NCBI GenBank assembly: GCA_017481495.1 | Contig: JAFUPC010000059.1 | Span: forward strand, 1-64,000 | Reading direction: 5' to 3' | DNA: 64,000 nt | Source of the DNA: Clostridia bacterium | Lineage (GTDB): Bacteria; Bacillota; Clostridia; Oscillospirales; CAG-272 | Part shown: one piece after another, positions 41,926 through 50,114 of the stretch | Numbering within the stretch: position 1 is the first letter of the stretch | Layout of the letters: each line of letters begins with the position of its first letter | The notes under the pieces: model-generated | Told to the model about the DNA's origin: nothing | Seen by the model: only the letters and a program-made list of their open reading frames with translations | Database searches by the model: none | Position numbers and translations under genes: made by a program

Positions 41926-43170
41926 ATGATCCTGGATAAAATCAATGAACTTCGTGCATATGACCCGGAAATCGGTGCGGCTGTGGAGGCGGAATACAAC
42001 CGTCAGCGCGACGGTCTGGAACTGATCGCAAGCGAAAACGTCGTTTCCGAAGCGGTCCTGCTTGCGGCGGGAACCATCCTTACCAACAAGTACGCAGAAG
42101 GGTACCCCGGAAAGCGTTATTACGGCGGATGTGAACGGGTAGATGTTGTGGAAAATATCGCCATCGAACGCGCAAAGACCCTGTTCGGCGCGCAGTATGC
42201 CAATGTTCAGCCGCATTCCGGCTCCCAGGCAAATACGGCGGTGTATGTCGCACTGCTCCAGCCCGGTGACACCGTGCTCGGCATGAGCCTTGCCTGCGGC
42301 GGACACCTGACCCACGGCAGTCCGGTCAACCTTTCCGGCAAGTATTACAACTTCGTTCCCTACGGGCTTGATGATGCAGGATACATTGATTATGATGCCC
42401 TTGCAGTCCTTGCCGAAGAACACAAGCCGAAGCTTATCGTTGCGGGTGCATCCGCATATCCGCGTGTCATCGACTTTGCACGTCTGCGCGAGATCGCGGA
42501 TTCCGTCGGCGCGTACCTGATGGTGGACATTGCACACATCGCAGGTCTCGTTGCCGCAGGAGAGCATCCGTCGCCCATCCCGTATGCGGATGTCGTCACA
42601 ACGACCACGCACAAGACCCTCCGCGGCCCGCGCGGCGGTCTCATCCTCACCAACAACGAAGAGATCGCAAAAGCGGTCAACAAGGCGATCTTCCCCGGTA
42701 TTCAGGGCGGTCCTCTGCTCCACATCATCGCCGCAAAGGCGGTATGCTTCGGCGAAGCGCTCAAGCCGGAATTCAAAGCATACCAGCATCAGGTCATCCT
42801 CAATTCCAAGGCGTTTGCCGCGGCACTCAAAGAGGAGGGCTTCGACCTTGTATCCGGCGGTACCGACAACCATCTGGCACTCATCGACCTGCGCCCGATG
42901 AACATCACCGGCAAGGAGATGGAGACCCGTCTTGATACCGTCCACATCACCGTCAACAAGAACGCCATCCCCAATGACCCGCAGAAGCCGTCCCTCACCA
43001 GCGGCATCCGTGTCGGCACGCCCGCTGTCACGACCCGTGGTCTGAAAGAGGACGATATGCGCCATGTCGCACACCTGATGGCACTGACCGCAAAGGACAT
43101 TGATGCCAACGGCGATTACGTCCGTGCGGAGGTCGCAAAGCTCTGCGAGAAGTATCCGCTGTTCAAGTAA
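41926..43170 (+). CDS. glyA: serine hydroxymethyltransferase
   Basis: This 414-residue PLP enzyme interconverts serine and glycine while charging tetrahydrofolate. Motifs are [30 protein letters not shown], the PLP lysine in [15 protein letters not shown] and [13 protein letters not shown]. Length is standard. The ATG at 41926 is preferred over an upstream in-frame ATG at 41848 because the latter lies in the promoter. An Abi-family gene follows after only eight bases, which is unusual for this housekeeping gene. Confidence 0.96.
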   Translation: MILDKINELRAYDPEIGAAVEAEYNRQRDGLELIASENVVSEAVLLAAGTILTNKYAEGYPGKRYYGGCERVDVVENIAIERAKTLFGAQYANVQPHSGSQANTAVYVALLQPGDTVLGMSLACGGHLTHGSPVNLSGKYYNFVPYGLDDAGYIDYDALAVLAEEHKPKLIVAGASAYPRVIDFARLREIADSVGAYLMVDIAHIAGLVAAGEHPSPIPYADVVTTTTHKTLRGPRGGLILTNNEEIAKAVNKAIFPGIQGGPLLHIIAAKAVCFGEALKPEFKAYQHQVILNSKAFAAALKEEGFDLVSGGTDNHLALIDLRPMNITGKEMETRLDTVHITVNKNAIPNDPQKPSLTSGIRVGTPAVTTRGLKEDDMRHVAHLMALTAKDIDANGDYVRAEVAKLCEKYPLFK

Positions 43171-43178
43171 ACACGGTC

Positions 43179-44147
43179 ATGGCTGAAAAATCGCACCGCT
43201 TTTTGACGTATGCGGAGCAGATCGCGCACCTGCGGGACAAGGGACTGAACATCTCCGATGAAGCACACGCAAAGGAAGTCCTTGCTGACATCGGTTATTA
43301 TGAGCTTGTCAACGGCTACAAGGCACTGTTCAAAAAGAACGGCGGCGGAATGTTCCGCGCGGGAACGACGTTTGACGACCTGCTTGCCTTGTACAAAGCG
43401 GACGAAAACCTGCGTCAGCTCTGCTTCAAATACATCCTGCGCATCGAGATACGGCTTCGCTCCGCGCTGTCGTATGCGTTCTGTGCGCAATACGGCACAA
43501 AGCAGGAGGCATATCTCGATGCGGACAATTATTCCGACGACCCGGATGTGCGGCAGAACGTCTTCCGTCTTGTGGCGGAACTGCGGTCGGAAGCCGAGCA
43601 TAACCGCTCGGTCTATGTCGCATATCAGCGGCAGGAGTACGGGAATGTGCCGCTGTGGGTATTGTTCAAGGCGGTGTCGCTCGGAACGCTCGTAAAGTTT
43701 TATTCTTATGCCGATGACCGTGTCCGCAAAAAGACCGCGGCGGCGTTTTCGGAGGGGTGCAGGGATGACCTGCGATGCGAAACCTTTGAGCGGATGCTCG
43801 GGGTATTGCTTGATTTCCGCAATGCCTGCGCGCACAACAACATTCTGTATACCTGCAAAAGTGACGAGCAGGTTCCGCCGATGCCGGTGCTCCGGTATGT
43901 GACGTTCGGATGGGACGAAAGCCGCCTGGACGGGAGCGTGGTGTATGCCGGAAACGATCTGTTTGCGGTGTTCGTGTGCTTTTTCTACCTTCTGAAACCG
44001 GAGGATTTCCGGCGCGCATCGGAGGGTTTTGACCGGATCACCGCACACTTTCTGTCGCTGTGCAAATCGGTCGGGGAGCAGGAGCTGCTCCGTACGATGG
44101 GATTTCCTGCGGATTGGAAGCGGCTTGCAGATATGCAAAATTTATAA
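43179..44147 (+). CDS. Abi-2/AbiD/AbiF-family HEPN protein
   Basis: This 322-residue protein matches the abortive-infection Abi_2 family. The N-terminus has LTYAEQIAHLRDKGLNI and LADIGYYELVNGYKALF. A middle segment reads LCFKYILRIEIRLRSALSYAF. The HEPN ribonuclease motif is RNACAH (R-x4-H) in VLLDFRNACAHNNILY. Relatives act as RNA-targeting toxins in phage defence. It begins eight bases after glyA with no evident Shine-Dalgarno, so it is probably translated by coupling. No antitoxin gene or ncRNA was identified; the downstream gap is a T-box leader. Confidence 0.87.
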   Translation: MAEKSHRFLTYAEQIAHLRDKGLNISDEAHAKEVLADIGYYELVNGYKALFKKNGGGMFRAGTTFDDLLALYKADENLRQLCFKYILRIEIRLRSALSYAFCAQYGTKQEAYLDADNYSDDPDVRQNVFRLVAELRSEAEHNRSVYVAYQRQEYGNVPLWVLFKAVSLGTLVKFYSYADDRVRKKTAAAFSEGCRDDLRCETFERMLGVLLDFRNACAHNNILYTCKSDEQVPPMPVLRYVTFGWDESRLDGSVVYAGNDLFAVFVCFFYLLKPEDFRRASEGFDRITAHFLSLCKSVGEQELLRTMGFPADWKRLADMQNL

Positions 44148-44162
44148 ATTGTTCAAAAATAC

Positions 44163-44191
44163 TTGACAAATCGCCCGCGGGGTGTTATAAT
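44163..44191 (+). promoter_or_regulatory. promoter of the T-box-regulated transporter operon
   Basis: TTGACA (44163-44168), 17-base spacer, TATAAT (44186-44191), just after the Abi gene stop. Confidence 0.88.
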
Positions 44192-44197
44192 ATACAT

Positions 44198-44506
44198 AAT
44201 CCATCCGCGGTGAAAGAAATGACAGTAGGCTGTGAAGCGTATCCCGCAAAGAGAACTGCCGGGTGCCTGTGGGCACGTTTGCTGCGAGGCAGAGGGATCT
44301 CACGCTGAATTACACGTTCCGGAGCGGAGGGAGGAACTGACATGGGCTATGCCCATGCCCATGAGGCGGTATGCCGTGAGGATACCGTGAAGCAGAGTGG
44401 TAACACGGAAAACCACCGGACTGAAATCCATTCCGGATCGATTTTCGTCTCTGCATTGCCTGTGATGGGGTACGCCCCTGTCCGGGTGATGCGGAGCGTT
44501 TTTGTT
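44198..44506 (+). promoter_or_regulatory. T-box riboswitch, probably tyrosine-specific
   Basis: Stem I has AGTA (44224-44227), AGAGAACTGCCGG (44250-44262) and helix AGCGTATCCC paired with GGGATCTCACGCT. The specifier loop reads CTGAATTACAC: TAC (44311-44313, Tyr) is favoured because a purine follows, with TTA (Leu) the alternative. The T-box core is AGAGTGGTAACACGG (44394-44408), with TGGT to pair with the tRNA acceptor end. The terminator is CTCTGCAT (44449-44456) with ATGCGGAG (44489-44496), then CGTTTTTG. Uncharged tRNA should allow read-through into the downstream ABC transporter genes. Confidence 0.87.
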
Positions 44507-44537
44507 TCCGGGAAGAAAATAAAAGGAGAAACATCCT

Positions 44538-45584
44538 ATGAAACACAATTGCAAAGCATTCCTTTCCCTTGCATTGGCGGCTGTGCTGATGCTCTCGGGG
44601 CTTGTCCTGACCGCGTGCGGCGGCAGCTCCACAGGCCCGTTCCCCATTGTTTGTGGGGAAACCGGTATGAATGATGTCGCGGGTGTCGCAACCTACGGCG
44701 TCAGCTACTACAACCTCGGTGTCAAGGCCGGCGACATGGCGGCAGACATCCTGCTCGACGGTGCAGATCCGTCCACGATGGCAGTCTCCCTTGACCCCAA
44801 TCCGGCGCTCGTCATCAATGAGACCGTTGCCGGGGAGATCGGCTTCACCATTCCCGAATCTGTCAAGTCCCGTGTCTCCGGTGACACCGATGCGACCACC
44901 GTTACCCGTGTGGAAAGTGCCGTTGTCGCAGACGGCGGTGACTACACCGTCGGTATCCTGCAGCTGATGCAGCACGTCGCGCTCGACCAGACCAACCAGG
45001 GCTTCGTTGACCAGCTTTCTGTCCGTATGGATGCGGCAGGCAAGACCGTCACCATCCTTGACGAAAATGCAGCAGGCGACCAGGCGAACAACATCACCAT
45101 CGCAGAGACCTTTGTCAGCAAGAATGTTGACCTGATCTACGCCATCGCTACCTCTTCCTCCCAGGCAGCTGCTTCCGCGACCACCGAGATCCCGGTCATC
45201 TTCAACGCAGTTACAGACCCTGTCGGTGCAGGTCTCGTTGCATCTCTCGAAGCTCCCGGTGCCAATGTCACGGGCGTTTCCGACATCAACCCCGTCGCAA
45301 AGCAGATCGACCTCATCGGTGAACTGCTCGGCAGTGACGACATCACCATCGGTCTTCTTTACACGTCTGCCGAGACCAACTCCATCTATCAGATCGAACA
45401 GGCAAAGGCCGAATGCGAAGCAAAGGGCTACAAGTATGTCGAAAAGGGCATCGGCGATATGAACGATATCGAAGCCGCTTTCGTCTCCCTGAAGAACGCA
45501 GGCATTGATGCCATCTACATCCCGACCGACAACGTCCTTGCAAACGGTATTGCAAACGTCCATGCGGTCAATCTCGGAAAGTAA
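44538..45584 (+). CDS. circularly permuted ABC transporter substrate-binding lipoprotein (ABC_sub_bind family)
   Basis: This 348-residue protein has a signal peptide and lipobox (LTACGG, Cys27). The segment PFPIVCGETGMNDVAGVATY through IPESVK (about residues 34-110), normally the C-terminal part of this family, comes first. A linker of about 24 residues (SRVSGDTDATTVTRVESA) follows. Then comes the normal N-terminal part, DYTVGILQLMQHVALDQTNQ, running through VTDPVGAG to DAIYIPTDNVLANGIA. The chain ends just where PIVCGE would normally start. Nothing of the domain is missing. Relatives bind aromatic amino acids in TrpXYZ-type importers. The T-box suggests tyrosine. Confidence 0.88.
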   Translation: MKHNCKAFLSLALAAVLMLSGLVLTACGGSSTGPFPIVCGETGMNDVAGVATYGVSYYNLGVKAGDMAADILLDGADPSTMAVSLDPNPALVINETVAGEIGFTIPESVKSRVSGDTDATTVTRVESAVVADGGDYTVGILQLMQHVALDQTNQGFVDQLSVRMDAAGKTVTILDENAAGDQANNITIAETFVSKNVDLIYAIATSSSQAAASATTEIPVIFNAVTDPVGAGLVASLEAPGANVTGVSDINPVAKQIDLIGELLGSDDITIGLLYTSAETNSIYQIEQAKAECEAKGYKYVEKGIGDMNDIEAAFVSLKNAGIDAIYIPTDNVLANGIANVHAVNLGK

Positions 45585-45596
45585 GTAAGAATCTCT

Positions 45597-46529
45597 ATGT
45601 TTGATATGCTGTTATCCGGCCTCTGTCAGGGATTCATCTGGGCGATACTGTCGCTTGGGGTGTACATTTCCTACAGAATGCTCGATTTCGCTGACCTGTC
45701 GTGCGAGGGCACCATCACGACCGGTGCCTCCGTTGCGGCAATGCTCATCTGGCGCGGATGCAATCCGTTTCTTGCCGCTTTGCTTGCGTTCATTGCAGGC
45801 TGTCTTGCGGGAACCATCACGGGGCTTCTGCATACAAAGCTGAAAATTCCGCCGATTTTGGCCGGGATTCTCACGATGATTTCCCTCTATTCCATCAATA
45901 TCCATATCATGAATCTGGCAACGGGAAAAGAGGGAACCTCCAACCTGTCCCTGCTCAATTACAAGGATCAGACCGTTTATGCGGCGATTGACCGTCTGCT
46001 CGGCATCGGGAAGACCAATGCGTCGCTTCTGCTCGGTCTTGTCATTGCTGCCGCGGTCATCGCACTGCTTTATTGGTTCTTCGGAACGGAGATCGGCTGT
46101 GCCATCCGTGCGACCGGTACCAATGAAAAAATGTGCCGCGCACAGGGCATCAATACCGACGTGACAAAGATCATCGGTCTTGCCGCGTCCAACGGCTTCA
46201 TCGCCCTCTCCGGCGCGTTGTTGTCCCAGTACCAGAGCTATACCGATGTCGGTATGGGTGTCGGCTCGATCGTCATCGGTCTGGCATCCATCATCATCGG
46301 CGAAACGCTGTTTGCCCGCGCAAAGCACTTTGCCGTGCGCCTGCTCGGTATCGTTGTCGGTGCGGTGCTGTACCGTATCGTCGTGGCGTTTGTCATTTTC
46401 TCCGGTATGCCGTCCACGGACCTCAAACTGATGACTGCCGTGGTCGTTGCCGTTGCGCTCTCCCTGCCGATCCTCAAAAACCGGCTTGCGCTGAACGCAA
46501 AGAAGAAAAACGCAAAGAAAGCAGGGTGA
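45597..46529 (+). CDS. amino-acid-type ABC transporter permease (TrpY-like)
   Basis: This 310-residue membrane protein has about eight to nine helices. Family stretches are FIWAILSLGVYISYRMLDFAD, LSCEGTITTGASVAA, IGCAIRATGTNEKMCRAQGI and GLASIIIGETLF. It is the channel of an importer with the permuted lipoprotein and the following ATPase. It starts 12 bases after the lipoprotein gene without a strong ribosome binding site. The next gene begins within eight bases. Confidence 0.91.
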   Translation: MFDMLLSGLCQGFIWAILSLGVYISYRMLDFADLSCEGTITTGASVAAMLIWRGCNPFLAALLAFIAGCLAGTITGLLHTKLKIPPILAGILTMISLYSINIHIMNLATGKEGTSNLSLLNYKDQTVYAAIDRLLGIGKTNASLLLGLVIAAAVIALLYWFFGTEIGCAIRATGTNEKMCRAQGINTDVTKIIGLAASNGFIALSGALLSQYQSYTDVGMGVGSIVIGLASIIIGETLFARAKHFAVRLLGIVVGAVLYRIVVAFVIFSGMPSTDLKLMTAVVVAVALSLPILKNRLALNAKKKNAKKAG

Positions 46530-46536
46530 TGTGCAA

Positions 46537-47346
46537 ATGGAAACCAATATCATGCTTTCGCTTGACAGAATCTCCAAGACCTTCAATCCCGGCACCATCA
46601 ACGAAAAGGTCGCGCTCAACGGTCTTGACTTGCGCATTGAAAAAGGCGATTTCATCACGGTCATCGGCGGCAACGGCGCCGGAAAATCCACGATGATGAA
46701 CGCCGTCACCGGTGTTTTCCCCGTGGATGAGGGCACTATTACCCTGGACGGGGAGGACATCACAGGTCTTTCCGAGTACAAACGCGCGAAATATTTCGGG
46801 CGTGTCTTCCAGGACCCGATGACGGGTACCGCGCCGAATATGGAGATCGAAGAAAACCTGGCACTGGCATACCGCCGGACAAAATCCCACGGTCTGCGCT
46901 GGGGCATTTCCGAAAAAGAACGTGTCCGCTACAAGGAGGCGCTTGCACGGCTCGATTTGGGGCTGGAAAACCGGATGCACGCAAAGGTCGGACTGCTGTC
47001 CGGCGGACAGCGGCAGGCACTGACGCTTCTGATGGCAACCCTGGAACGCCCGAAGATGCTGCTGCTCGACGAGCATACGGCGGCACTTGACCCCAAAACG
47101 GCGGATAAGGTGCTCCGTCTGACCCACGAGATCGTAAGAGAAGACAGTTTAACGACCCTGATGGTCACGCACAATATGAAGAATGCCATCGAATACGGCA
47201 ACCGGCTCATTATGATGCACGAGGGGCAGATCATTCTCGATATCCGCGGTGAGGATAAGAAAAAACTGACCGTGGAAGCCCTGCTTGCACAGTTCTCCCG
47301 CGCAAGCGGCTCGGAATTTGCAAATGACCGCGCACTGCTTTCCTGA
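46537..47346 (+). CDS. amino-acid-type ABC transporter ATP-binding protein (TrpZ-like)
   Basis: This 269-residue ATPase has Walker A VIGGNGAGKSTMMNAV, signature LLSGGQRQALTLLMATL, Walker B MLLLDEHTAALDPKTA (DEH instead of DEP, common in this group) and switch histidine VTHNMKNAI. It energises the preceding permease. The ATG at 46537 is chosen; a GTG two codons earlier is possible. It closes the T-box operon before a terminator. Confidence 0.92.
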   Translation: METNIMLSLDRISKTFNPGTINEKVALNGLDLRIEKGDFITVIGGNGAGKSTMMNAVTGVFPVDEGTITLDGEDITGLSEYKRAKYFGRVFQDPMTGTAPNMEIEENLALAYRRTKSHGLRWGISEKERVRYKEALARLDLGLENRMHAKVGLLSGGQRQALTLLMATLERPKMLLLDEHTAALDPKTADKVLRLTHEIVREDSLTTLMVTHNMKNAIEYGNRLIMMHEGQIILDIRGEDKKKLTVEALLAQFSRASGSEFANDRALLS

Positions 47347-47371
47347 CGGATTTTTCCTATGAAAAAAGAAT

Positions 47372-47411
47372 ACCTCCGGATTTCTCTTGCTGGAAACCTC
47401 CGGAGGTTTTT
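47372..47411 (+). terminator. terminator of the T-box transporter operon
   Basis: ACCTCCGGA (47372-47380) pairs with TCCGGAGGT (47399-47407) and runs into TTTTTC. Confidence 0.8.
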
Positions 47412-47448
47412 CATTTTCTGCCAAAATATAAACTTTCTGTAAACCCCA

Positions 47449-47477
47449 TTGACAAACCGGATTCCATATGATATAAT
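47449..47477 (+). promoter_or_regulatory. promoter of the ABC exporter operon
   Basis: TTGACA (47449-47454), 17-base spacer, TATAAT (47472-47477). Confidence 0.87.
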
Positions 47478-47488
47478 CTAATTGAAAA

Positions 47489-47507
47489 TGATATCAAAAC
47501 GATATCA
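47489..47507 (+). promoter_or_regulatory. inverted repeat downstream of the -10 box, possible operator
   Basis: TGATATC-AAAAC-GATATCA is a perfect 7+7 palindrome with a five-base centre, placed around +5 to +24. A dimeric repressor such as a GntR-type protein would suit it. No regulator gene is adjacent. Confidence 0.55.
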
Positions 47508-47539
47508 GGATACAGAATCGGACGAAAGGAATCCTGTTT

Positions 47540-48277
47540 ATGTTACAAATCAACGAGTTCACAAAACGCTACGGAGAAAAGACGGCGGTGGATCATCTGA
47601 CCCTGCACATTACACCGGGTGAAATTTACGGCTTCATCGGTCACAACGGCGCGGGAAAAACGACGACCCTGAAAGCCTGCACGGGACTTTTATCCTTTGA
47701 TGAGGGTGAGATTCTGGTGGACGGTGTTTCCGTCACAGCCGACCCGCTGGAATGCAAGAAAAAGATCGCGTACATCCCGGACAATCCCGATCTGTATGAA
47801 TTTCTGACAGGAATCAAGTATCTGAATTTCGTTGCCGACATTTACGGGGTCACGGCAGAAGACCGGCGGGCGCGCATCGAAAAGTACGCAGGGTTGTTTT
47901 CTCTGACTGAGGATCTCGGACAGCCGGTGTCCTCCTATTCCCACGGCATGAAGCAGAAGCTGGCGGTCATCGGCGCGCTCATCCATGCGCCGAAGCTGAT
48001 TCTGATGGATGAACCGTTTGTGGGACTGGACCCCATTGCCGCACACAATCTGAAACAGGTCATGCGGGAGCACTGTGATGCGGGCGGCGCGATCTTCTTC
48101 TCCACGCACGTATTGGAGGTAGCGGAAAAACTCTGCGACAAAGTGGCGATCATCCGCCGCGGACAGCTCGTCGCGCACGGAACGATGGAAGATGTGCTCG
48201 GGACGGCAAGTCTGGAACAGGTCTTTCTGGAACTGTCGCAGAACGGTGCGGAAGCCGTCGCTGATGCGGAGATGTGA
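47540..48277 (+). CDS. ABC exporter ATP-binding protein
   Basis: This 245-residue ATPase has Walker A FIGHNGAGKTTTLKACTG, a signature of the form SYSHGMKQKLAVIGAL and Walker B LILMDEPFVGLDP. Its switch region is FSTHVLEVAEKLCDKVAI. It belongs to the drug/lantibiotic-type exporters that pair with a large separate permease, which follows after 26 bases. Substrate unknown. Control by the palindrome at its promoter is inferred. Confidence 0.92.
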   Translation: MLQINEFTKRYGEKTAVDHLTLHITPGEIYGFIGHNGAGKTTTLKACTGLLSFDEGEILVDGVSVTADPLECKKKIAYIPDNPDLYEFLTGIKYLNFVADIYGVTAEDRRARIEKYAGLFSLTEDLGQPVSSYSHGMKQKLAVIGALIHAPKLILMDEPFVGLDPIAAHNLKQVMREHCDAGGAIFFSTHVLEVAEKLCDKVAIIRRGQLVAHGTMEDVLGTASLEQVFLELSQNGAEAVADAEM

Positions 48278-48303
48278 AAGTGAAAGGGAGGAGAAGGGAA
48301 GAA

Positions 48304-50025
48304 ATGAACCAATTTCGGGTTCTGCTCCGAGTGCAGATGCTGTCGATGGGACGGCGGTTCACGGGCGGAAATATCAATGAAAAACAAAAGAAAAAGAAGT
48401 CCCTCCTTGGTACTGCCGGCATGGCGGTTTTATGGGCGATCGCAGGACTGGCATTCATGTACCTGTTCGGGATGGTGTTCTTTGTCATTGCAGAGCCGTT
48501 TGCTGCGATGGGATTTGATTGGCTTTACATGACACTTGCGTTTCTGTTCTGCGCGATGTTCATGCTTGTCGGTACGGTGTTCCTTGCCAAGTCCCAGCTT
48601 TTTGAAGCAAAGGACAACGCGATTTTATTGCCGATGCCCATTCCGCCGGCGACGATTCTGCTTGTGCGCATGACGGGACTGTATCTGATGAATCTGCTCT
48701 GGGGTGCGATGGTATATCTGCCGGCAATCGTCATCTGGATATGGTTTGCGGGATTCGACGTTCTGACACTGGTGTTTTCGCTCGTTCTGTTTTTCGCGGT
48801 CGGACTGTTTGCGCTTGCACTGTCCTGTCTGCTCGGATGGGTGATCTCCCGGATTTCCGCGCATATCCGGAACAAAACGCTGGTGACGGTCATCGGGTCG
48901 GTCGCATTTCTCGCCGTTTATTACTGGCTTTGCGGCGCAGGCTCGACAAAGCTCCTCGGACTTCTGACGAAGCAGAGTGAACTGGTTGCACAGACGCTCG
49001 GTGCAGTCGCGCCGCTGTACTGGATCGGAAATGCCGCTGCCGGAGAAAATGCTCTGCACTTCCTTTTGTCGCTTGTGATACTGTTCGTGCCGTTTGCCAT
49101 TGTGACGGCGGCGCTTGCCAAAACCTTCCTCTCCACCGTGACAAATTCCGGGCAGAATGCGGCAAAGAAAACCGTATACCGTGCGGAGGATGCCGATTTC
49201 CGTGTCAAAAGCAGAGCCGAAGCGCTGTGGAAACGCGAAAACGCACATCTGCTGTCTTCCGCCGTATACCTGCTCAATGCGGGAATCGGTTTGATCTTCC
49301 TTGTCGTCGGTGCTGTCGCTGTGGTGTGGCAGTGGAATACGCTTGCCATGTACATGACGTTGTTCGGCTGGGACCTTGCGGGTGCAATTTTTGTGCTTCT
49401 GACGTGCATGATGCTGTGCATGGTGATTTTCACCGCACCCTCCGTGTCGCTGGAAGCCGGAACGCTGTGGCAGCTGCGCGCAATGCCCGTTTCTGTGACG
49501 GAAATCCTGCACGCAAAATGGAAACTGCACCTTGTCTGGTGCGCTGTTCCGTCGGCCATGATGTCCGTGGTCGGTGTTGTGTTTCTGTTCTGCGCGGACA
49601 GAAGCTGCGGCGCACTGCTCTCTGACCCGATGATGGGGGAAGCGCTTGCAGGCGCGGGAATGCTGCCCGATGTCCGGATGAATGCCTTTGATATGGCGGT
49701 GAATACGGCGGCGATTCTCATTCTTCCGCAGCTGTTCTCCGCGGTCACGGGCGGCATCGGTCTTCTGCTCGGCCTCAAATATCCGAATCTCGGATGGACG
49801 AACGAAGCGCAGGTCGTCAAGCAGGGAACGGCAGTCATGTTCTCGATGTTCGGTAATATGGCGATGCTCGCACTTCCCGCACTGCTGACGTACTTCGGAC
49901 GGAAGATCATGCCGGTGTCGGTATGGATGCTTGTCTGGATGGCGGTGTTTGCGGGTGCGTTGTTCCTTGTAAAACGCGGAATTGAGACATGGGGTGTTAA
50001 AAAGTTTGAAGAACTGCCGGTATAA
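48304..50025 (+). CDS. ABC exporter permease, ABC-2-like
   Basis: This 573-residue membrane protein has about twelve to fourteen helices in two halves. Family stretches include LPMPIPPATILLVRMTGLYL and LRAMPVSVTEILHAKWKLHL, where the PMP/MPV boundaries repeat in each half. It works with the preceding ATPase. The ATG at 48304 is chosen because GGGAGGAGAAGGG lies just upstream; a GTG at 48274 would overlap the ATPase gene. Similar pairs occur in many clostridia without known substrates. Confidence 0.88.
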   Translation: MNQFRVLLRVQMLSMGRRFTGGNINEKQKKKKSLLGTAGMAVLWAIAGLAFMYLFGMVFFVIAEPFAAMGFDWLYMTLAFLFCAMFMLVGTVFLAKSQLFEAKDNAILLPMPIPPATILLVRMTGLYLMNLLWGAMVYLPAIVIWIWFAGFDVLTLVFSLVLFFAVGLFALALSCLLGWVISRISAHIRNKTLVTVIGSVAFLAVYYWLCGAGSTKLLGLLTKQSELVAQTLGAVAPLYWIGNAAAGENALHFLLSLVILFVPFAIVTAALAKTFLSTVTNSGQNAAKKTVYRAEDADFRVKSRAEALWKRENAHLLSSAVYLLNAGIGLIFLVVGAVAVVWQWNTLAMYMTLFGWDLAGAIFVLLTCMMLCMVIFTAPSVSLEAGTLWQLRAMPVSVTEILHAKWKLHLVWCAVPSAMMSVVGVVFLFCADRSCGALLSDPMMGEALAGAGMLPDVRMNAFDMAVNTAAILILPQLFSAVTGGIGLLLGLKYPNLGWTNEAQVVKQGTAVMFSMFGNMAMLALPALLTYFGRKIMPVSVWMLVWMAVFAGALFLVKRGIETWGVKKFEELPV

Positions 50026-50049
50026 ATAAGAACCATAAAAAATGAAAAC

Positions 50050-50092
50050 GGTCAGCCGGGAAACCTGTCGGAATCCTTTGGCTGACCATTTT
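50050..50092. terminator. bidirectional terminator between the exporter and the beta-helix gene
   Basis: GGTCAGCC (50050-50057) pairs with GGCTGACC (50080-50087), followed by ATTTTAT on the plus side and preceded by AATGAAAAC, which gives GTTTTCATT on the minus side. Confidence 0.78.
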
Positions 50093-50114
50093 ATATGAAA
50101 AATAATTCGGATGC

